Positions 55,990-64,000 of a stretch of 64,000 nt of DNA are shown piece by piece (position 1 is the first letter of the stretch; each line of letters opens with the position of its first letter). The notes under the pieces were generated by a model. The model did not search any database and was not told the origin of the DNA. It was given only the letters and a program-made list of their open reading frames with translations. A program made the position numbers and the translations under genes. Origin of the DNA: Malaya genurostris. Lineage: Eukaryota; Arthropoda; Insecta; Diptera; Culicidae. The stretch covers positions 248,989,070 to 249,053,069 of the forward strand of contig NC_080572.1 in assembly GCF_030247185.1 (NCBI RefSeq). The letters are read 5' to 3'.

Positions 55990-56280
55990 TCGAATCGTTC
56001 AGTGGCACTCTTCTCTTTTATAAGGCCCGGATTGCCGAATGTTATATACCATTCGATTCAGTTCAACGAACTGAGTAAAATAATGTCTTTGAGCAATCAC
56101 TTTTCTCGAAGATGGGTGAACCGATTATCACAAACTTAGATTCAAATGAAAGGTATTTTAGACCCATAACCTGCTATTGAATTCAATTTGGATCCGATGG
56201 ATGTGAAAATTAAGTTTAAAATCGCGTGCACTCGATTTTCTCGGAAATGGCTTGACAAATTTTTCTGTTAGGTAATACAC
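55990..56280 (+). repeat. Dispersed repeat fragment
   Basis: Landmarks TTATATACCATTCGATTCAG, GATGGGTGAACCGATTATCA, CTTAGATTCAAATGAAAGG and CTCGGAAATGGC place it in the family of 22190-23430. Confidence 0.7.
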
Positions 56281-57239
56281 TTAAATTCTACCCGCCAAAC
56301 AACAGATAAATTCTAAACGAATGACACTTAGTATTGAATTCGCTTGACACTTACAGTCGAATTGTCAAACAAGTGCAAATGAACTGATGAAAAAGTTTAA
56401 ATTTTAACAGATTTCTATTTTAATTTGTTGAATATAGCTAATTTATACATGTTAAGTTAAAAAAATGTATGATTAAATTGTTTACTTTTTATTTTCCACC
56501 ACCTCACCTTGAAAGAATGGAATGATTCGGTTTAGCAATCCATGATTCCATTAGTTGAAAACACAAACATTTTAGGAGTCATTCAAATAAAAATTGAAAT
56601 AATTTCTGGTATTTTTTTGAAAGACGCATCACCGACAATTGAATGAATATACTTACTGTGTAGACTTTCTAAGATAGGTGATAGGAAACCTGATTCAATA
56701 ACTTTCACGAAGATACTTGCAGCCATTTTGTCCAAAACTTTTTTTTAATATATGTCTGACACTTAGAATTGCCGCAAGTGTAAGGGAATATAAGGATTAT
56801 TGGAAAAACATGTATACATCAGCGACACTTCAAGCTGACATGTTATGACATTGATATATGTCATAAAGCTACACACTGTAATCTTATGTTCAAAACATTC
56901 GGTATCAACATGTCCACACTTAAGATTAAAACGTGATGACATATGATTGAGCCATTTGATGACACACATTACATTTATGCACTAAACTTTTGAGGCACAA
57001 ATGAAGCGTTCTGGATATCCTACTAAGTCTATAAACTTGAAATGTATCTAGAGAAACACATTATTACGGAGCGATGAGTGTCAAAGCTTTTAATCCGCCA
57101 TATAAAACGACGATACAGAACCAGTACGCGCCGGTAGGAGTTGGCACGGAATAAGAAAACACAATTCGCCTTTACAAACAACGCACACAACGGGCGTTGT
57201 CCAATTTCGTACACTCTATAGAGAAAACGAAAACCACCA
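56281..57239. other. No gene; small hairpin near 56848
   Basis: AT-rich. A short inverted repeat (TTATGACA ... TGTCATAA) lies at about 56844-56867. Minus-strand frames 56763-56969 and 57029-57214 are not protein-like. Confidence 0.3.
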
Positions 57240-57299
57240 CCTAAGCTGATTACTTACTCACGTTCCTCAGATAGAGCGTGGCCGATTTGCACAAACTTA

Positions 57300-58207
57300 A
57301 CACATGGATCAATAAGTCCCGAGACTAACAATGGAAACAACATTTTTTTTGCAAATTTATTTTTTATTCATCAACATAATTACCTTTTAGGGTGATACAA
57401 TGGTTCCAGCGTTTTTCCAATTTTTCAATACTATGTTTTTAAAAAAATTTATCTTTTGCTTCAAAATAAGCTTCAGTTTCAGCGATGAGCTCCTCATTTG
57501 AGTCAAATCTTTTTCCCTGGAGCATTTTTTTAAGATCAGCAAAGAGCCAGTAGTCACTGGGGGCTAAATCTGGCGAGTATGGGGTGTGGGGAAGCAGATC
57601 AAAGCCCAATTCGTTCAATTTAGCCATTGTTTTCATCGACTTGTGGCAGGGTGCATTGTCTCAATCGCGGCACCCACTTGGAAAAAATCTTTTTCATGCT
57701 CAATTTTTCATGAAGGATAGTAAATACACTTCCATATGATATCTGTGTGATCTCAGCAATCTCACGAAGCTTCACTTTACGATCTTTCATTATAATTTTT
57801 GTCACTGCACTCACATTTTCCGGTGTAACGGCTTCCACAGGTCTACCCGAGCGTTCCGCGTCATTTGTATCGGTACGACCACGTTTAAACTCGCCGAACC
57901 ACCGACAAATCGTTGCTTTTAATGGACAAGAGTCCGGATAACATTTTTCAATCCATTGTTTCGCTTGCACGGTGTTTTTACCCATTAAAAACAATGTTTT
58001 ATCAAAACACGAAACTCGGTTTTTCCTTTTTTAAAACAAAATACAAAACGACTTCACTCCAACCTCGATAACTCAGCTGTTTCTGGTCGGATCGACTTAA
58101 AATTTTGACCCGTTTCAAGCAAAGGTTAGTACTCTAGAAAAACGTGGTTACTGGTTTACTACGAGCGCCATCTCTGCTTTAGTCTTGGGACTTATTGATC
58201 CATGTGT
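57300..58207 (-). mobile_element. Deleted mariner, precise TA insertion
   Basis: 29-bp inverted ends starting ACACATGGATCAATAAGTCC with one mismatch. TA lies at 57298-57299 and 58208-58209. At 908 bp it lacks about 350-400 bp of the transposase. The empty site can be read from the surrounding repeat (previous entry), giving firm proof of the boundaries. The good preservation of the ends suggests a fairly young copy moved in trans. Confidence 0.93.
57439..57994 (-). pseudogene. Mariner transposase, internally deleted
   Basis: From 57994 downward: MFLMGKNTVQAKQWIEKCYP, a second helix-turn-helix KVKLREIAEITQISYGSVFT, ILHEKLSMKKIFSKWVPRL. The frame then shifts into DNAPCHKSMKTMAKLNELGF, LLPHTPYSPDLAPSDYWLFA and ETEAYFEAKDKFF. 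The junction in ...GTGCCGCGATTGAGACAATG removes the first catalytic Asp (the MDETW block) and about 120 residues. Second (DNAPCH) and third (PSDYW) Asp remain. The DNA-binding half is intact (124-codon open frame, 57620-57994), so a protein that binds ends but cannot cut is conceivable. Confidence 0.9.
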
Positions 58208-58955
58208 TAGATTCAAATAAAAGGTCTTATGATTCCCATCCAATTTAAGCCCCCCACTCTGGATACGTGACTGCAAATACAACTTTCGGTTCCGGAATTA
58301 CGGGGTGAAGAGTATTAAAAAATGTATAAAGGCACTTTAAGCGGCGAAGCCAGAAACGTGAAACGTTTCGATTTCGGAAGCATCGAAAATTGTATTTCAA
58401 TACTCCCAAATGAAACTCAGACTGTTTCCTCAGAGATTGTTTGGCCGATTTTCATGAACTTAGGTTTAAGTAGAAGGTGTTATAATCCCAAATAAAATTC
58501 GTGAATTTCATCTGGATTTTACTTTCGGTTCCGGAACTACTAAATTAAGCGTTAAAAAGTGTATACCGCTACCTAAAGCGACGATTCAAAAGAGGGAAAA
58601 TTTGTTTTCAATTAGGTTCAAAACTGTTACAATTTGAAGGAGATTCAAATCAGTTTTTGGAAGTATTGGAAATAGTGGCCCAGAGCAGAAAAAAATGATC
58701 TATATTACTTTTCTTCTACATGACCAAATCAATTTTCACAAACTTATAGAAGAAAAAGGCTTACGGTTTCATACAGAATCCCTGAGTTCGTTGTAGATAA
58801 TACTTCCAGCACCGGAACTATAGAGTGTTTTGATTCGTAGATTTCCCTAGATTACGTTCGAACAAACTTTCATGTTTCTATTCAATGAACAGTTGTTTTT
58901 CAAACTCCACAGTAATATGAGAAAGGCATCCTTGCACCACTAGATGGATTAAAAC

Positions 58956-59250
58956 ATGTTATTGAAAGCACTGGTGGTGTGGATTGCTCTGGCATTGCAC
59001 TTTCGATCAGAAGTGTAATTTTTCGACGATGTTCCATTGTCATTTCTGCTCGAAAGTGTAAAACCATACAGAAAGAAATTATGAATTTTACAGGTGACAT
59101 AATTCTACAAACGATACAATTCATAACTACTTAATGTGTCAAATGGCGCAATTTTCCATTCGTACAGAATATTACAGGATCCGAGAGTTATTTGCAATTG
59201 CCGCTATATGGATTTATATGTATCAATTATTCATTAAGCTGATATGTGCT
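58956..59250. other. No recognisable feature
   Basis: AT-rich spacer after the end of the dispersed repeat; nothing found. Confidence 0.3.
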
Positions 59251-59335
59251 TCTGTGACTCAGTCGATTAACTGGCGTGCTTTGTGATCTAATGTGTTTCG
59301 GTTCAAGTCGCGCTGTTGCTGTCGATCTTTTAATT
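59250..59335 (+). mobile_element. tRNA-like SINE head
   Basis: TGACTCAGTCGATTAACTGG is close to a Pol III A box (10 of 12 consensus positions), and GGTTCAAGTCG near 59310 to a B box (two mismatches), with tRNA-like spacing. A T-rich stretch follows in place of a tail. It cannot fold as a complete tRNA cloverleaf with a paired acceptor stem, so I call it a SINE fragment and not a tRNA gene. Confidence 0.5.
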
Positions 59336-59340
59336 TTTAT

Positions 59341-59530
59341 TTCATTCGATTTAAAGCTTAGATTGAATCGATTTAAAGCTTAGAAAATTACAAAATTAAA
59401 AATTTTAATTTTGTAATTTACAAATCACACAATTTTATATGTTCTTGAATATAAATTTGTGTAAAATATGACGCTCCATTTATGTGCATCTAATAAGATG
59501 TAAAATCACAAGAATTTTTGAAACTGTGAA
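59341..59530. repeat. 22-bp duplication, palindrome and MITE fragment
   Basis: GATTTAAAGCTTAGA occurs twice (about 59348 and 59370). At 59385-59419 lies a 35-nt palindrome with 17-bp arms (AAATTACAAAATTAAAA). From about 59430 to 59515 the sequence (CTCCATTTATGTGCATCTAA, TAAGATGTAAAATCACAAGA) is the reverse complement of the MITE-type phrase at 48390-48432. Confidence 0.65.
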
Positions 59531-62122
59531 GAAAAACGCCATTGGTTTAGTATTCTGGAAGATGATAAGAGATATTTTAACAAATTTGAACTCAAATTTG
59601 GTTCTCATAGTCCCACAGCCTTCTGTTGAATTTTATCCAGGAATGATCTCCGGTTTCGTGTTTAACAAAACTCAATTTTGTCGGATATGACTGAACCCAA
59701 TTTAACAATTGTAGATTCTAATTTAGTGCCGAATGGAGCAGACTGTTGAATTTTATCCAGCTCCTAATTTTGGTTTTATAATTACAGGATATGTGATTTT
59801 TTTTTATTTTAACACAAAAACTCGAGAAAATCCGGCATTCAATGATGGGGAAAAGTGGCAGGTTCCAATGAACAATACTTTGAATAAACAAGATGTAACA
59901 AGCTTTTAATATTCAATCCTCAATTGAAAAAATAAACGTTGGATGCGAATAGATCAACATGGATACATGAAACTTTGAGTGCAAAGAATCATTTCAATTT
60001 GTAACGTTTATTTACTAACATTGAGATATGACAAGCTGATGTTGATATTTTTGTCAATGAAACCTGTAGAATAAATGTTCCACGTCTGCAAGTTTTGTAC
60101 GCCGGAGGTTGAATGCCAAAAATGGAAGTTACGCTTCAAATCGTAGTATTGTATCAAGGCTTGGCATTTTTTTTGTAGTACAATGAACCTACGCTACAAA
60201 CCTCGAAGCCGGATTTTATCTTACTACTCTACATTTCCGCGCCAATGTTTTACTACTTAAATCGAAAATTGGTTCAATTAATTATCCCTCTTTCATTCAC
60301 CTACACAGAATACATCGATGGATACCCATTCTTTGTCAATCATGTTGAATTCACCGTACTGATGAAGTTACTACAAAATAAAATGATTAATGGCACACAT
60401 TCCACGACTAAAGTCCACCCAGCAGTGGTCAGAAAAATTTCTGAGTTAGATGAAATAACGAACGAAAATAAGACTAAAAAGATGCCTTAAAACTTTTTTT
60501 TTAAAGTTCAAGTTTATTTCAATACCAAGGACTTCAGAATGGTCTTCTAGTAATAGTTCTTGGGATTCTTGATTGTGCGTTCAAATTGCATTTCTTATTT
60601 TATTTGAACATAATATCATTGCTGTTATGCTATAAGAAAACAAAAGCAAAATTCGTTTGCTAGCTTATTTCATCGCGATCAGGTTCCCTGTGGTTGAGTT
60701 GTATCCTGAGCTGAGAATGAGTGTAAGATCCAGATAGAGACAATTATCGGTTTGATCACGAACAGCGGTGAAAGTCAACTGCCAATTATATTTTAACACC
60801 ATCTAAGAAAATGACTCCCATCAAGTCATGAGAGTCAAATGATTCCGATGAATTGATTTGAATAAAAATGTCAGAAAATTTACAAAATTCTCCGGATCCA
60901 TGAGAACACCATCACACAAAATCACCGAAACCCTGCTCAAACAACGCAAAAAATAGATCAATCATCGCCGGTGCTTGGCAGCACGAAACTATGCTGAGCT
61001 TACAATGGAGTTCGATTGAAGTACATGTTAAACAAAAATAAACGAATGATTTCATGTCGGTTCCCAGTACGGGCGATTCGACAAAGGTGAGCCCCTTCCC
61101 TGCTCGTGGTACACTCCAACACGGGTGCAGCAGACAGCCGCTACTCCCGGATATTACTGAAGAATCAATGAACTGAAAAGAGGAGCAGCTGGTCGGTCGG
61201 AGCAAAAATGACTGTCGAAATATGTATCTTCTGATTCGAATCTGGTCTAGTCTTCACGGAATGGCTCCAAGTGAGTCCCATCCAATTTGCGAACGTGCAT
61301 AATCGACCGGGGAAGTCTGAGAATTTTTTGGGAGAAGAGGTGCAATGAGTTGCAAAAATCTAGAGCACATAATTCCATTTCGACTTCATGCCAAACCGCC
61401 GACAACCCCGATTACGTAATCGCGTCCGAATGCCGCAACAGGTTGATTTAGGGGGTGTTAAGAGCTATTAAATTTTAAATTGGAAGAACGATAATCTTTT
61501 CAAAGTCTAATCGCTTACACGTGTCCATAGGTAATGATGGGTGGGTCCGGATTGAACTGGTTAAGTACAATGATTTGTTGAATCGTATGTGCTGAGATGT
61601 TTCGGTTTGTGGGCGCCATATAATCTTTGCGATCTTCTCATATGAATCATATGAAATATTTTCGTATTATAAATTATTCTATTTATAGATCCGGTCTAGC
61701 TTTTACATTAAGGAACAAATTTACCGCTCTAATTATGCTGATGTGTACAAATTGATGGCAGATGATAATGGTGAGTTGCTTCTTTCGGTGATCACCCAAA
61801 GTTGGAAGTTGTTTTTTCTTATGTACTTACTAATGTCGTTTTCGCTTAATGCCAAACCTAACCCAGCTTCCACCCTAACTGCTGCCAAACCGTTTGTTTG
61901 AAGCTAGTTTCGAACCTAGTATCAACGTTGTTAGACTGAAAATCGAGCCAGTTTCGAACCTGGTTTCGTGAAAAATGTTTGTTTGATGAAACTACTCAGT
62001 ATCAGTTTCAGTTTTCTCAAGCGAAAATGACATTTATGGAGAAATTCCATAAATGGATAGCAAGTTATCAAACTTCGCATACTTCGATTAGAATGAAACT
62101 TGGCACACATCTTCAACATAGC
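59531..62122. other. No gene recognised; island at 61000-61560
   Basis: Mostly AT-rich. A plus-strand 81-codon frame (60245-60490; contains FTYTEYIDGYPFFVNHVEF) reads moderately protein-like but has no known domain or context. Near 60903-61560 the composition becomes balanced and non-repetitive, perhaps unique regulatory sequence. No element ends were seen. Confidence 0.25.
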
Positions 62123-62129
62123 ATATCAT

Positions 62130-62367
62130 CATAAATCAAATAAACATAGATTTCCCAGTGTAATACTAATGTAGTTGAGCAACCCGTGACAGCAAAAGCA
62201 CCGTCTGGTGGAGAATGGGTGCGTAAATGCTCCTAAAATGCATGCATAAAGTTGCCTGCGCATTTAACACAACCACAGTAGCTAATGGAAAAAAGTACAC
62301 CCGTTTGTCACTAGAGATGCTGTTAGTGTCATCGTACAGTGAGAAATCTATGTTTATTTGATTTATG
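62130..62367. mobile_element. 238-bp MITE with CATAAATCAAAT ends
   Basis: Inverted ends CATAAATCAAATAAACATAG, about 25-30 bp, with one change. ATATCAT is present directly outside both ends (62123-62129 and 62368-62374), a 7-bp duplication by this boundary; an 8-bp hAT-type duplication is possible if the boundary shifts by one base. The right end joins the dispersed repeat at 62370. The interior includes CTGTGGTTGTGTTAAATGCG in reverse. Non-coding. Confidence 0.75.
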
Positions 62368-62369
62368 AT

Positions 62370-62810
62370 ATCATCATTTAACAAACTTATGCTCGTTTGA
62401 AAGCTACTGAATTGATCAAGTTCAAAGATCAAATGGCTGTGACTTTTGGTTCCGGAGATATGATTGTATTAGTGACCTAACCGACAAAACGCGTTGTATT
62501 TTTACGCGCTCAATTTTCTCAGAGATGGCTGAACCGACTTTAACAAACTTATGCTCGTTTGAAAGCTCCAAATGGTTGTAACGTTCGAAGAACAAATGGC
62601 TGTGACTTTTGGTTCCAAAAATATAATGGTATAAGTGACGTAACCGACAAAACACGTTGTTTTTTACCGCTCTAATGTATATAAGGGTGCCAATATTTTG
62701 GAATCACCTCTAATTTCGTAAAGCGCTATTGTTCAGAATTTTAAGCATCTCGAAAAAAGTCCTCATGCAAAATTTGAGCTAAATCGGACATCGGTACGAT
62801 CTGTCTTGAG
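62370..62810 (+). repeat. Dispersed repeat, second copy with tandem unit
   Basis: Matches 22395-22800. The segment CTTATGCTCGTTTGAAAGCT ... GACTTTTGGTTCC appears twice in tandem (about 62387-62500 and 62547-62660), a partial duplication of about 160 bp. Where the copy at 22.5 kb has about 84 TA units, this copy has only GTATATA (about 62677-62683). Confidence 0.8.
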
Positions 62811-62899
62811 CTATTTTTTAATTTGGTCAGCATCTAACGGGGAAAATCGATTAGAAAAATGACATGCGAATTGAACAATGTAATGGAAACCGCGAAAAT

Positions 62900-62982
62900 G
62901 TTACCGCAGAGATGAGACTCGAATCCGTAGCTAGCTCCTAACCGGGGCTCCTGTTTTACCAATTAAACTACCCAACATATGA
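62900..62982 (-). mobile_element. tRNA-like sequence, probable SINE head
   Basis: Minus strand: TAGTTTAATTGGTAAAACAG resembles a D-arm/A-box region and GGATTCGAGTCTC a B box (9 of 11). The spacing between the boxes is tRNA-like, but the acceptor stem does not pair and there is no plausible anticodon stem, so a tRNA gene is unlikely. A SINE head or tRNA pseudogene fits. Confidence 0.45.
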
Positions 62983-64000
62983 AAACACATGAAGAAAAAG
63001 CCTAATTAACTAGAAGAACCAAGCATGCTTCACTATACATGACCACCACAGCATTCACTTATAGTTCTATATCTATGGAAACAAATCCAACAGCAAACAA
63101 ACATAAACCGCATCACAATCGGTATTCTACTTTGCCGCCGACACTGATTTGAGTCTTTGTTTTTGTCTCTTTTGCAGTCTACGATTTTGAAACTGTCGAA
63201 CAAAACCTTATTTCAGTTAAGAGATTTTTGATGCGCTTTCGATCAAAATCTGTTTATAAAAATATATAACCCAAGCTATGAAATCGTCCTATTTTTATAA
63301 ATCTTCAAAAGTAATACAAATACACTAAATTCTTATTGGTTATTGTTTTAAATTCTTGTACGATGATAATTAAAATATTTTCGATGCTTAATCCATATAT
63401 TTTTTTCCTCGTGATTATGGCAGTGCATAGATGAAAATGGTCTATTCAGTCACTTATTGTTTTTGTCGATAAAGTAGCTTTGAAAATAGTAATATATTTG
63501 TTTCATACATGTTTCATACACTCCTTGCGACTCCATAATGTATTTGAAATGTTTACGCCAACAAAAAGTTTTCTACGTTGTATTTTATTTATCATTACGT
63601 TACGAAAAAATATTACAGCTATCTGAGTCAATGCAGAAATTTTATGTTATAATCTTGTAATATGTATGTTATTGCTATATCATTTCACAATAACGATTTG
63701 CACATACACTAACGCAGGGCCTTTTTTGTTGGGGCAGAAAATCTCGAAAATCTCATCGTGACTCATCTGGGCATTTTTAGGCTTATCATACTTATTAATC
63801 CGTGAATGTCTTTGATAATCAACTAACCAGACCAACAAATCGGGATAATGCGGATACCAATCTTGATAAAACCGTGTTTTTGCGTCATTAACCGTGGGAT
63901 TTTACGCCCATCATCCTACAACTCACAAAACTAGAATTTCGAAAAAGATTCAAGATCATATTGGAAATTTCGTTACTTTTATAAGTCGTCGCATTTCACA
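62983..64000. other. No recognisable feature
   Basis: AT-rich to the window end. No repeats with visible ends, no credible coding frame. Confidence 0.3.

Larger units (their letters stand above)
57240..58955 (+). repeat. Dispersed repeat interrupted by a mariner
   Basis: Left part 57240-57299 (CGTTCCTCAGATAGAGCGTG, CCGATTTGCACAAACTTA), right part 58208-58955 (ATTCAAATAAAAGGTCTTAT, GGTTCCGGAATTACGG, and the end phrase GAAAGGCATCCTTGCACCAC followed by TAGATGGATTAA). Joining the parts gives CACAAACTTAGATTCAAATA, the standard phrase of this family (compare 56130-56150). Within 58208-58955 there is an internal tandem organisation: 'TTCGGTTCCGGAA' occurs about every 240 bp. Confidence 0.8.

Noticed and set aside
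62900..62982. Functional tRNA gene
   Set aside because: Boxes are present but the acceptor and anticodon stems do not pair.

Overview
The window is animal nuclear DNA from a dipteran, most probably a mosquito and probably a culicine. The base composition is AT-rich. There is no operon or bacterial signal. The repeat families I recognise fit mosquitoes: RTE-like and Jockey-like LINEs, mariner and other Tc1/mariner elements, many MITEs, a tRNA-derived SINE with an exact B box, and a dispersed repeat with recurring phrases close to 'CTCAGAGATGGC', 'CCGATTTTCACAAACTTAG' and a (TG)n stretch. I cannot name the species from sequence alone.

No complete host protein-coding gene is visible. Two open stretches on the minus strand (43706-44011 and 34783-34989) read like exons or exon remnants, but I recognise neither. 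Several GC-richer, non-repetitive islands (about 4600-5660, 12640-13330, 19650-20030, 27440-28330, 51050-51960, 52140-52860, 61000-61560) may be unique intronic or intergenic sequence, possibly regulatory. The window therefore looks like one or more long introns or an intergenic region, heavily loaded with transposons.

Layout. 0-7 kb: a 698-bp TTAA-flanked hairpin element, a Harbinger-like MITE, a TA-flanked MITE and a dead mariner with both ends intact. 8-10.5 kb: degenerate and GTTAC-type tandem repeats and a SINE. 14.3-18.6 kb: a mariner with a MITE nested inside it, the 3' end of a Jockey-like LINE and a small Tc1/mariner relic. 20.6-25.9 kb: a hAT-like MITE, hairpins, a dispersed repeat carrying about 84 TA units, a dead mariner, and copy A of a 1-kb dispersed repeat. 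26-27 kb: a Jockey-like LINE fragment. 30.6-33.5 kb: an RTE-like LINE with an internal deletion, itself hit by a short Jockey-like 3' end with a 17-bp target duplication. 33.5-43 kb: DD41D-type Tc1/mariner derivatives, a 1.45-kb element with CCCAAGTAG ends, long inverted repeats and copy B of the 1-kb repeat. 46.7-47.4 kb: a heptanucleotide satellite. 48.9-50.3 kb: a Tc1/mariner-like element broken by an 871-bp MITE. 53.5-53.8 kb: a near-perfect palindrome whose arms carry a hammerhead-ribozyme-like core. 54.2-64 kb: more MITEs, a deleted mariner whose empty site can be read from the host repeat, tRNA-like SINE heads, and sequence with nothing recognisable.

The main signal is how the elements nest. 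Several insertions can be undone by eye: 14.56 kb, 32.18 kb, 37.44 kb, 49.11 kb and 57.30 kb each restore a recognisable host sequence, which gives a relative order of events. The points most worth testing are the hammerhead-like palindrome (53.6 kb), an intact catalytic-domain-only transposase ORF (42.2-42.9 kb), and the untracked minus-strand ORF at 43.7-44.0 kb. I found no CRISPR, no viral gene and no convincing new multi-gene system.
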